8,121 bases of DNA, taken from contig DAOUUT010000165.1 of NCBI GenBank assembly GCA_030668025.1, positions 1 through 8,121 on the forward strand, written 5' to 3'. Below the pieces are notes generated by a model. It had not been told where the DNA came from, ran no database searches, and saw nothing but the letters and a program-made list of their open reading frames with translations. Of the stretch, positions 1-7,089 are shown piece by piece (position 1 is the stretch's first letter; each line of letters begins with the position of its first letter). Source of the DNA: Promethearchaeota archaeon (lineage in GTDB: Archaea > Asgardarchaeota > Lokiarchaeia > Sigynarchaeales > SOKP01). A program made the position numbers and the translations under genes.

Positions 1-735
1 ACGGGATACGAAGACGAGTTATTTCAAGTTACTAAGAGGTTAGATAAATGGTTTAATATATTAAAACCTAAAAATTTGCTAGTTTTGTGTACAGCAGGAA
101 CTAATGTTTTCAAAAATGTGCTACCTCATTATGGATTAACTTATAAATTTGATTCAATTAAATCTTATATCCAATATTTATGGGAAAAAATTGAGAATGG
201 TACAATTCAAATTACTAATAAATTAGATATGACAGTTTCTATTCAAGATTCTTGTTATTCAAAAATGTTTGGAGATGACTACATGGATTTACCTCGAAAA
301 ATTTTAAAGGCAATTGGAGTAAAAGTAATCGAAATCGAAGCATGTCGCGAAGATATGAGGTGCTGTGGAATTGGAGGCGGATTTTCTATGGATTCGGCGT
401 ATCACTCAATGAAAACAAGATCAGCAACGGTAAGGAATATAAAAGAATTTAAAAAAGCGAAAGTAGAGGCTGTTTGTGTTTATTGCGCCGGGTGTTTAGC
501 TACTTACGGCACCGTCAAAAAATCCTATTTCGGGAAATTCAAAATATATCATATTATCGAGCTGCTCCAGATGGCAATGGGAGAAAAACCTATGTCCGAC
601 AAAGAGAAAAAAAAGAGAGCCAAACACTTCTTCTGGGGAATTATAAAAATTCAATTCCCGAAATTACCTTCGAAAAAAACATTTAAAATAGCAGATCTAC
701 CAGAAAATCCACCACCTTATAGCGAGGCGTATTAA
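1..735 (+). CDS. CCG-domain (HdrD/GlpC-like) iron-sulfur oxidoreductase, 5'-truncated by window edge
   Basis: The frame is open from base 1, so this is the C-terminal 244 residues of a longer protein. The visible part holds one complete cysteine-rich CCG domain: Cys85 (in DSCYS), Cys121-Cys122 (RCCGIGGG) and Cys162/Cys165 (YCAGC). This is the CX35CC-X39-CXXC pattern of HdrB/HdrD, GlpC and related proteins, where it binds an iron-sulfur cluster and handles electrons at a disulfide or organic-acid oxidoreductase. The protein aligns along its whole length with the next gene: TGYEDEL matches GGYLDIV there, and both share YHIIE...MAMGE near the end. By that alignment about 170 N-terminal codons, probably two ferredoxin motifs, lie outside the window. 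The visible end of the preceding CCG repeat has LCTAGTN in place of a CPxC-type motif, so that repeat looks degenerate. The tail after MAMGE is basic and ends PPPYSEAY. A TTG at 76 is not a plausible start. Family call is solid; the substrate is unknown. Confidence 0.85.
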   Translation, partial: TGYEDELFQVTKRLDKWFNILKPKNLLVLCTAGTNVFKNVLPHYGLTYKFDSIKSYIQYLWEKIENGTIQITNKLDMTVSIQDSCYSKMFGDDYMDLPRKILKAIGVKVIEIEACREDMRCCGIGGGFSMDSAYHSMKTRSATVRNIKEFKKAKVEAVCVYCAGCLATYGTVKKSYFGKFKIYHIIELLQMAMGEKPMSDKEKKKRAKHFFWGIIKIQFPKLPSKKTFKIADLPENPPPYSEAY

Positions 736-740
736 AAATA

Positions 741-2096
741 GTGAAAATTAAAAGAACTCCTGCTTTTAGAGAAGATTTATGTGATTTATGTGGACTTTGT
801 TTTCATATGTGTCCCGTTCTACAATTATCTTTGGATGATGCAAAAGAAGAAATGCAAAATTTAATCAAAGGTAAAAAGTCAAAATATGTACTTGAAAAAT
901 GCAATACTTGTTTATCATGCAATCTATACTGCCCACAAAACGCTAATCCATACCAATTAATACTCGAGAGATGGAATGATTTGTATAAAGAGAGAGGTGC
1001 GCCTCCCCTTTACTATTTTGTTTGTCCCACTGAAGATCGTAACATTTGGCAACTTCTAAATTTGTTTTTATCTAATCGAGAAAGAAGATGGATATATAAA
1101 TGGATGCACTACGCCCCTAAGAGCGAGGATACTGTTTTGTTAATTGGAAACTATACACATTTATTCCCTTTTATCATTGGAGGTAGTAAACTCCTTGATT
1201 ACTTCAAACCTATTGATCGGATCGACCAATGGGAAGGAGGTGCTTACTTATACCAAGGAGGATACTTAGATATTGTAAAAAAGATAGCTGAGAGGACAAA
1301 AAGAGATTTTGACAATTGGGGCGTCAAAAATGTTGTAGCCACTTTAGATGCTGTTGAGTATATCTTCAAGGAAGTCCATCCAAAGGAAATGGGGGTAAAA
1401 CACGATCAGAATTTTATAAATTTTCATCGCTGGTTATTAGATAATATTAGCACCGGAGAAATCAACATTCAAAACCAACTTAATCTAACGGTTACCGTTC
1501 ACGATAACTGCTTTTCTAAAGCACTAGGTGGATATTGGGAAGAACCAAGAATAATATTGGAGAAATGTGGTTGTAAAATACATGAGATGAAACATATTAA
1601 AAAAGACTCGTTATGTTGCGGCTTTGGAGCCGGGGCATCGTGGGTTAAGAATATGTCTCTACCTTTTGATATGATCTCTGAAGGAGTAAAAAAATTTAAG
1701 GAAGCAGAAGAGACCGGCGCAAAAGCTCTAATAACTTACTGTGGAGGATGTCTTTATTTAATGTGGGCTACTAAGGAATTATTGAGAAGTAAAATAGAGT
1801 TATATCATATCATTGAAATTGTTAGAATGGCTATGGGTGAAGAATTGAATTACCCTAAAGACCACATTAAACGAGCTTGGGATGTCGTTGCGATTATAAC
1901 TTACTCTTTAATACTATCGACTTTTAAGAAAAACTTTTACATAAAAAGTATTACATACGACAAAGATTTTAGCACATATAAACCGAAGAAGTATTTACTA
2001 TTAAGGTTGATAAGGTATCTGTTTGATTGTAAGTTAATTAGAGTAGTTTACGCTAAATTATTTCGATTAATGATGCCAGTAATGAAGACTCGATAA
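741..2096 (+). CDS. HdrD-like protein: two [4Fe-4S] ferredoxin motifs plus CCG domains (HdrC-HdrB fusion type)
   Basis: This is a 451-residue cytoplasmic electron carrier or oxidoreductase subunit. Two ferredoxin motifs open the protein: Cys14/17/20/24 (CDLCGLCFHMC) and Cys54/57/60/64 (CNTCLSCNLYC). This is the HdrC-type layout that passes electrons to the CCG sites. The second CCG domain is intact: Cys257, Cys292-Cys293 and Cys334/Cys337 (CX34CC-X40-CXXC). The first, about residues 130-215, keeps the fold-like spacing but has no cysteine: GNYTH, EGGAY and TLDAVEY stand where ligands are expected. After the conserved MAMGE (364-368) comes a hydrophobic stretch (about 380-395) and a basic, probably amphipathic tail to residue 451, perhaps for membrane contact. 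The GTG at 741 is the only ATG, GTG or TTG codon after the in-frame TAG at 720-722; only a weak GAGG (724-727) precedes it. It starts 5 bp after its upstream paralogue, so co-transcription is likely. No HdrA, HdrE or FAD-oxidase partner is visible, so the donor and acceptor cannot be named. Confidence 0.88.
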   Translation: MKIKRTPAFREDLCDLCGLCFHMCPVLQLSLDDAKEEMQNLIKGKKSKYVLEKCNTCLSCNLYCPQNANPYQLILERWNDLYKERGAPPLYYFVCPTEDRNIWQLLNLFLSNRERRWIYKWMHYAPKSEDTVLLIGNYTHLFPFIIGGSKLLDYFKPIDRIDQWEGGAYLYQGGYLDIVKKIAERTKRDFDNWGVKNVVATLDAVEYIFKEVHPKEMGVKHDQNFINFHRWLLDNISTGEINIQNQLNLTVTVHDNCFSKALGGYWEEPRIILEKCGCKIHEMKHIKKDSLCCGFGAGASWVKNMSLPFDMISEGVKKFKEAEETGAKALITYCGGCLYLMWATKELLRSKIELYHIIEIVRMAMGEELNYPKDHIKRAWDVVAIITYSLILSTFKKNFYIKSITYDKDFSTYKPKKYLLLRLIRYLFDCKLIRVVYAKLFRLMMPVMKTR

Positions 2097-2149
2097 AATA
2101 TAATTTTATATTTTATATATTGTTTAATTATTGACCAAATATAACTAAA

Positions 2150-2196
2150 AAATTATTAAAAGTAATAAAATATGAGTGAAAAAATTTTAATAATTT
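2150..2196. repeat. 12-bp perfect inverted repeat with 23-bp spacer
   Basis: AAATTATTAAAA at 2150-2161 is the exact reverse complement of TTTTAATAATTT at 2185-2196. It lies in the spacer downstream of the HdrD-like pair and could form an AT-only hairpin, possibly a 3'-end or terminator structure. In such AT-rich DNA chance occurrence is quite possible. Confidence 0.3.
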
Positions 2197-2270
2197 ATAT
2201 AATTATTAGACATTTTTGTATTAATCTAAGTTATAAGAGAAACAACGATTTGTTAAAGGTTAAAACCTAG

Positions 2271-2325
2271 TTTTAAATAGACGAGTTTCTAATATAATAA
2301 TAATTCAATATTTTGGTTTAAAATA
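2271..2325 (+). promoter_or_regulatory. Candidate archaeal TATA boxes for the surface-protein gene
   Basis: Two TATA-like boxes resemble the archaeal TTTAWATA pattern: TTTTAAATA at 2271-2279 and TTTAAAATA at 2317-2325. With the usual 24-27 nt to the start site, the first would start transcripts near 2300 and the second near 2347. The second would leave a short leader before the ATG at 2369 and exclude the TTG at 2327. No clear purine-rich BRE is seen and the whole spacer 2097-2368 is AT-rich, so this is tentative. Nothing else convincing was found in that spacer apart from the inverted repeat. Confidence 0.3.
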
Positions 2326-2368
2326 TTTGAATTACTTTATTTATACAAAAAAGAAATCTAACAAAAAA

Positions 2369-5300
2369 ATGGTGAAAATTATAACAAATAAAAAAAAACT
2401 GACGCCGTTAATAGCATTTGTTTCATTCATATTGCTGAGCGCGTTTAACATAAGTTCTGGTATTGCAATTCACATGCATGGAGACGGAGCAACCTTTAAC
2501 CTTGATAAAGCTGACCCGGTAGAATACGGTGCTTTTATTCCAGCACCAAATATGTATACCACAATGTCGATAAGTGGGTCTAATCAGGGAGAATTTGTCT
2601 TAATGGATTGGGACGGAACACCATTTCAAACAGAAACAGTAGATTACCCCGGAAATGATGTTAGTTATGCATATCCGTGGTACTTTGAAAATAATCTAAT
2701 TGATAGTACGACTAATAATGACTATATTGACCCTTGGGACATTCAATGGCTGAATGTAAGTGCATATGGTGCAGAAAATGATACTTTATCGCCTTATACT
2801 TTGAATACCGTTTTTAATTACTATGTTATGGCTGAAGGAAGCGAATTAACTGTTCCATTAAATAATTCTATACCTATACAAATTGATATCACGATTGATA
2901 ATGCTGGTCCTAAGATATTAAAACTTGATTGGTTATTAGATGACTCTGAACAAAATCCTTTAAAGAATATAAATTTTATATCACCATCAGGAAAAATAGT
3001 AGATTTCGTGGGTCCCATTCCAGCTATGGCGGCACCAAGTGGTGACACAATATTCCGTTATACAACTTTTGTTGCAGATATCTCAGGAACATATAGATTA
3101 TTATTAAACGCCTCATATACTCTAAATCCTGGTTATTTAAATTTAGAATTTTTGGATTTTAATATGAGGGATTTAACCGTTAATAAAGTTTCATTTGCTG
3201 GAGATGGAGATGATTGGCCGAGTTACCAAGATATGTTTGATAATGAATGGGGTGCTGAATGGTTTAGAATTAAAGGAAATAAAGGAGATAAGTTTAGTTT
3301 AGATTATGGATATGATTATGAGCTATCGACCCCCTGGGTAAGTATTTTCTCTCCTGGTGAATATGGATATGATGCAGATTCTGGAATAGTTTCAGGCAAT
3401 TACGATATATATTTTCCAAAAACAGGATATGTATATATCTCTTTTACAGATACATATGTTGGTAGTCCATATTTAGCTTCTTTATATTTAAAAGAAATCC
3501 CTGCCATAGAATATAATATTGGGGATAATGTAACGAATATAAGAGTGTCGAGGGATCAAAAGAAAGCAATAGATTTTACAATAGAACAGGATTCGTTTGT
3601 AAGATTCAACTATACTGAATGGGGTGAAGGAGAAGCTTTAGTATCTTCAATGGGAACAGACAATGGTTTTATTTTTAAAGATGCAAAAAATCTAGATGGT
3701 TATGACATTTTTAGTCCTCTTGAAACTAAATCTGCAGGTACTATGGAATTCTACTACTATTATTTCCCTGCTGGGGAATATGAAGCGATAATTAAAAATG
3801 ATGTTATTCTTTATGACAGTGTATTACAAATCAGTTCTGATTATGTTGATTTCGCAAATACGACGATTCCTATGAATATTTTATCTTATCCGGATATTTA
3901 TCCATCAACTTTTAGGACAATTGAGTTCACGCCTGATGACTATTATTCAAGTCTTAAACAAGCTCAATGGTTTGGAATAAATATAACAGAGACGGGGCAA
4001 TTATTTTTTAATACCACAATCTTAGCTTCTGATAATTCAGCACAGATTCCAACTTCGGTAAACCCATCGGTTGTTGTTGTTTCTAATGTTTCTTATGGAG
4101 AATATTACGATTATACTACAGAATCACATACATATCTTCAATCGTTCCCTGCTTTTAATACTACATCTGATTATCTCTATATTGCATATCAAGGTAAATG
4201 GCATGATATGCATTTTAATATATCATCATTTGGAACCGATGGTAGCGTAGATAATGGAGTAGATGTATGGGAGGGTGATGATTGGTATGAAGTATCAAGA
4301 ACATCCGATACTACTGGTGAATTTCGAAATGCAAATGGATCATGGGTTTTAAATATAGAGGACGGCGATTTTGCAGCTTGGTCGAAAGGCGTAGGAAGTG
4401 AGTTTGATCTTGACGGTATTGATGAGGATAAATATTTTTGGCTGAGATTCGATTGTGATGGTCCTTATACAAATAAGCCATATTTTGATCTAATCAGTTT
4501 ATCAAATATAACAATGGTTGGAGATGTAAACTTTGCTCTGGTAAGGGATAGCGGATATGAATATAGTGATTTCTGGAAACCATTTCCACAACCTACTTCA
4601 ATGACTAATTCTAGAATTAATCAAGAATCTAGCTATAACTCGGCGACTAATACATATGAATCATTTTTACACAATGCAGCACCTTGGAGTATAGGTGTCG
4701 AACCGGGCTATTATAAGTTATTGGTCATTCCTGAAGGATGGAGCCATCCAGGAAATCTGAAAGTTCAATTTGGCTTTTCAGACTATAATGGCTACAGCGT
4801 AGAAACAGCGTATAATATCACAAAGGAGCCACTTGTTCATCCATGGCAAATTGGAGATATGGTTAATGTAAACGAAACCTTTCTTTATAACTATACAACG
4901 TACCCCTTTGAATTATCGACAACATTCAATAGCACGTTAACCGATTGGGGAGCAAGTTACTTGTTTATGGATTGTTACGGTGATGCTTTTAGTTGGACAC
5001 AATTAGTCGTAAATACAAAGAATATAACTAGTTATGATCTATATATTATGCAAGACCTTCCTTGGGTTAATAACGGCCCAAATGGGGAAGTTGCTTATAT
5101 AGGTTCTAGTCCAGGCCCTAATGGAAATAAAACATTTGAATTTGGAGTATTAGTAGATAATTTTACATTAATCTTTGATTTTACTTCATTTGAAGATATG
5201 GTCTCATTTAATACTGATTTGAGTCAATATAATACAACCGTATTGTATGGCAGTGAAATCATCGCATCATACACCGCTCCTGTACCCGGTCTAGATCCAC

Positions 5301-5386
5301 TTGTATTAACTTTGATGATCGCAATACCCGCAGCTATAGGCGTCGTTGTCGTAATTGTTTACGTAGTAAAAAAGAGAAAGCCTTAG
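2369..5386 (+). CDS. Large secreted/surface-anchored multi-domain beta-sandwich protein (S-layer-like candidate)
   Basis: The protein has 1005 residues from this ATG. The N-terminus is a signal peptide: Lys-rich MVKIITNKKK, then a hydrophobic core (about 11-33). The C-terminus is a single membrane segment (about 977-1000) followed by KKRKP, preceded by VPGLDP, so the bulk lies outside the cell. The body is acidic, rich in Tyr, Trp, Asp and Asn, almost free of cysteine (2), and carries about 22 N-x-S/T sequons, consistent with heavy N-glycosylation. Segments at about 161-264 and 272-376 look like PPC-type beta-sandwiches, ending in GTYRLLL and GYVYISF strands. Residues about 623-726 form a Trp/Asp-rich module (NGSWVLNIEDGDFAAW, KYFWLRFD) that I do not recognise. 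No catalytic motif was seen. A TTG at 2327 would add 14 residues, but the ATG gives a normal signal peptide. It appears to be a single-gene unit ending at an oligo-T tract. An envelope role is inferred; adhesion or substrate binding are alternatives. Confidence 0.82.
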   Translation: MVKIITNKKKLTPLIAFVSFILLSAFNISSGIAIHMHGDGATFNLDKADPVEYGAFIPAPNMYTTMSISGSNQGEFVLMDWDGTPFQTETVDYPGNDVSYAYPWYFENNLIDSTTNNDYIDPWDIQWLNVSAYGAENDTLSPYTLNTVFNYYVMAEGSELTVPLNNSIPIQIDITIDNAGPKILKLDWLLDDSEQNPLKNINFISPSGKIVDFVGPIPAMAAPSGDTIFRYTTFVADISGTYRLLLNASYTLNPGYLNLEFLDFNMRDLTVNKVSFAGDGDDWPSYQDMFDNEWGAEWFRIKGNKGDKFSLDYGYDYELSTPWVSIFSPGEYGYDADSGIVSGNYDIYFPKTGYVYISFTDTYVGSPYLASLYLKEIPAIEYNIGDNVTNIRVSRDQKKAIDFTIEQDSFVRFNYTEWGEGEALVSSMGTDNGFIFKDAKNLDGYDIFSPLETKSAGTMEFYYYYFPAGEYEAIIKNDVILYDSVLQISSDYVDFANTTIPMNILSYPDIYPSTFRTIEFTPDDYYSSLKQAQWFGINITETGQLFFNTTILASDNSAQIPTSVNPSVVVVSNVSYGEYYDYTTESHTYLQSFPAFNTTSDYLYIAYQGKWHDMHFNISSFGTDGSVDNGVDVWEGDDWYEVSRTSDTTGEFRNANGSWVLNIEDGDFAAWSKGVGSEFDLDGIDEDKYFWLRFDCDGPYTNKPYFDLISLSNITMVGDVNFALVRDSGYEYSDFWKPFPQPTSMTNSRINQESSYNSATNTYESFLHNAAPWSIGVEPGYYKLLVIPEGWSHPGNLKVQFGFSDYNGYSVETAYNITKEPLVHPWQIGDMVNVNETFLYNYTTYPFELSTTFNSTLTDWGASYLFMDCYGDAFSWTQLVVNTKNITSYDLYIMQDLPWVNNGPNGEVAYIGSSPGPNGNKTFEFGVLVDNFTLIFDFTSFEDMVSFNTDLSQYNTTVLYGSEIIASYTAPVPGLDPLVLTLMIAIPAAIGVVVVIVYVVKKRKP

Positions 5387-5406
5387 AACTAATTAAATAA
5401 AATTAA

Positions 5407-5420
5407 TTTTTTTTTTTTTT
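5407..5420 (+). terminator. Oligo-T (T14) intrinsic archaeal terminator
   Basis: An uninterrupted run of 14 T begins 20 bp after the stop codon of the surface-protein gene. Archaeal RNA polymerase terminates at oligo-U without needing a hairpin, so this probably ends the surface-protein transcript and isolates it from the ATPase operon downstream. Confidence 0.7.
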
Positions 5421-5790
5421 GTTTTATGTATATAAACAATATACACACATTTATTATGTACTTCTTGCCTTTTAGAATAATAAAGAATGCTTATTTACAT
5501 TATTATTTCAATTAATTTAGTGTATTAAAGCATTTTTTGAATTCTCATGGAAGTTGTAAATTTTGTGGAAGAAATATTTCCAAATGAAACTAAGGATTTT
5601 TTAAAAAATTCTTTTATAAAAGTTTTTATGGTTTTTTACTGAAATTCTGAATAGAGATACCATTTATATATGGCCTAAAAATATAATTTAATTACCAAAG
5701 TCAGAATATCGGTAAATTTTAGTTGTTTATTTATAACATAATTCTAAAGAAATCTAATAATTAATTAAAAAATTACATCAAATTGCGTAA
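5421..5790. other. AT-rich intergenic stretch without a convincing gene
   Basis: About 370 bp between the terminator and the Shine-Dalgarno of the ATPase gene. It contains only a 31-codon open frame (5547-5642, ATG to TGA, product beginning MEVVNFVEEIFPNE) with no ribosome-binding site and no recognisable family. It also has TATA-like runs such as TTTATATA near 5663-5670 that could serve the downstream operon. No tRNA, CRISPR or insertion-sequence ends were seen. Confidence 0.5.
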
Positions 5791-5799
5791 AAAGGAGGG
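5791..5799 (+). promoter_or_regulatory. Strong Shine-Dalgarno (AAAGGAGGG) upstream of the ATPase gene
   Basis: AGGAGG at 5793-5798 matches the complement of the archaeal 16S 3' end perfectly and is the strongest ribosome-binding site in the window. It is followed by an in-frame TAA (5801-5803), then ATT (5804) and ATA (5807), 5 and 8 nt after the GGAGG core. No ATG, GTG or TTG lies within reach, so this site argues for initiation at a non-canonical codon here. Confidence 0.75.
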
Positions 5800-5806
5800 A
5801 TAAATT

Positions 5807-7039
5807 ATATCTGATTCTATTTCTAAAAAAAAAATTGAATACATCCAGCAAAAAGACGAATTCGATTATTTAAAAAGCTTAATCGACTCTCTTGAAAAGG
5901 GTAATTGTATCGGAATTTTACTACAAGGTCCACCGGGCACAGGGAAGACATTATTAGCAATCTCGCTTGCTAAGGCATATAGGGCTTCTTACTATATTAT
6001 TGACGGGTCGCCTGACCTTGATAGAAGAGATATCGAAGGTAATTGGGAACTTTTAAAGGGCGAAACTAAATTTAATTATGGTCCTCTTACTTTAGCCATT
6101 AAGGATGCAAATAATGAGGGAATAACTTTTATTATTATTAATGAAATTAACGTGATTCGCGAAAATGAACAAATATCGCTAAATTCTCTTTTATCCGAAA
6201 ATCATATTAATTTAATTTCAAAAGGTTTTGAAAAACACGAATTAAACTCTGAAAGCAAATTAATCATTATAGGAACTATGAATAAAGGAGTTATTGGTAT
6301 TAATAAATTACAAGAAGCTTTTGAAGACCGCTTTATCATAACCCCTGAAATCTCTTACCCGTTAAAAAACAAAGAAATTGATATTGCGAGCCAAATCTCG
6401 GGATGTAAGAAAAAGATTGCAGAAATTGTTGTAGATGCTGCCCGCCAAATTAGGAAACAGGCGATTCAAGATTATTCTATAACAAAAATATTCTCAACTC
6501 GCTTAGTAGTAAATTTCTGTATGTTAATTTCTCTGATGCCCCCTAAATACTTAAAACACAACATCGAAAACGTAATCATCAATAAACTCGGAACTACTAC
6601 TGAAGAAAAGAAAAGCATCGCCATGATTCTTGATGGAAAGATGTTCGAGACTAAGTTAAAGGAAGAATTAATTAGTAAAAAGACAACAGTAAAGAACTGG
6701 GAATGTAAGTTAGATAAAGATTCACTCGACCAACTACTTACTACTACTAAAGCATGTTTTACTAATTATATTAGTAAATATGGGCCATCAAATGCCTTTA
6801 GACATAACGGAAGCATAATGTGGAAACTGATTCAATGGATGTGGTTAAATAAAAGGGAAACTTTACAAAATTATTTTCAATTGACTGAGATTCTAAGCTT
6901 ACCTACACAATACAAACAGCAAACAGGAAAAGACTACATTTACAACGGAAATATAACCTTAAATTATATAAAGTGGATATATCGGCAAAAACCCGAAGAT
7001 TTAAAGAAGTTTATGAAGGAAATTTATCCTGTTTTATAA
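5807..7039 (+). CDS. MoxR/CbbQ-type AAA+ ATPase (AAA_5-like) with apparent non-canonical start
   Basis: This cytoplasmic AAA+ ATPase probably drives remodelling of a target with the co-encoded VWA-type partner, as in CbbQ-CbbO, NorQ-NorD and CobS-CobT. Residues are counted from ATA 5807 (410 in all). Walker A is GPPGTGKT (41-48). Walker B is ITFIIINEIN, with Asn112 in place of the usual Asp but the catalytic Glu113 kept. Sensor 1 is GTMN (Asn159), the arginine finger lies in EDRF (Arg175) and sensor 2 in FSTR (Arg232). A helical C-terminal region follows, ending KEIYPVL. The frame is open only from 5804, after TAA at 5801-5803. The first ATG, GTG or TTG in it is GTG 6152, which would remove Walker A and most of Walker B, so 6152 cannot be the true start of a working enzyme. 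The Shine-Dalgarno points to ATA 5807 or ATT 5804. An A10 tract (5825-5834) leaves room for a sequencing indel. The partner gene begins 50 bp downstream. Confidence 0.8.
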   Translation: MSDSISKKKIEYIQQKDEFDYLKSLIDSLEKGNCIGILLQGPPGTGKTLLAISLAKAYRASYYIIDGSPDLDRRDIEGNWELLKGETKFNYGPLTLAIKDANNEGITFIIINEINVIRENEQISLNSLLSENHINLISKGFEKHELNSESKLIIIGTMNKGVIGINKLQEAFEDRFIITPEISYPLKNKEIDIASQISGCKKKIAEIVVDAARQIRKQAIQDYSITKIFSTRLVVNFCMLISLMPPKYLKHNIENVIINKLGTTTEEKKSIAMILDGKMFETKLKEELISKKTTVKNWECKLDKDSLDQLLTTTKACFTNYISKYGPSNAFRHNGSIMWKLIQWMWLNKRETLQNYFQLTEILSLPTQYKQQTGKDYIYNGNITLNYIKWIYRQKPEDLKKFMKEIYPVL

Positions 7040-7089
7040 CTTAAAACATATCTAATTTACGTAAAATCAAATTAAAAAGCTGAGTAATC

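Noticed and set aside
76..735. TTG at 76 as start of the first gene
   Set aside because: The frame is open to base 1 and the 25 upstream codons align with the downstream paralogue, so the gene is truncated by the window, not started here.
2172..2270. 32-codon open frame in the spacer before the surface protein
   Set aside because: It has AT-biased, Ile-rich composition with no Shine-Dalgarno, and overlaps the inverted repeat and a candidate promoter; it looks like chance.
2327..2368. TTG-initiated extension of the surface protein by 14 residues
   Set aside because: The ATG at 2369 gives a typical Lys-then-hydrophobic signal peptide, and a TATA-like box overlaps this region; the extension cannot be fully excluded.
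5547..5642. 31-codon open frame in the spacer before the ATPase
   Set aside because: It has no ribosome-binding site, no recognisable family and an in-frame stop just upstream; a gene remnant is possible but unsupported.
5387..5806. CRISPR array, tRNA, riboswitch or insertion-sequence ends in the longest spacer
   Set aside because: No regularly spaced repeats, cloverleaf, conserved aptamer core or terminal inverted repeats with target duplications could be found by reading.
6152..7039. GTG at 6152 as start of the ATPase gene
   Set aside because: It would discard Walker A (5927-5950) and nearly all of Walker B, which are encoded in the same uninterrupted frame from 5804 behind a strong Shine-Dalgarno.
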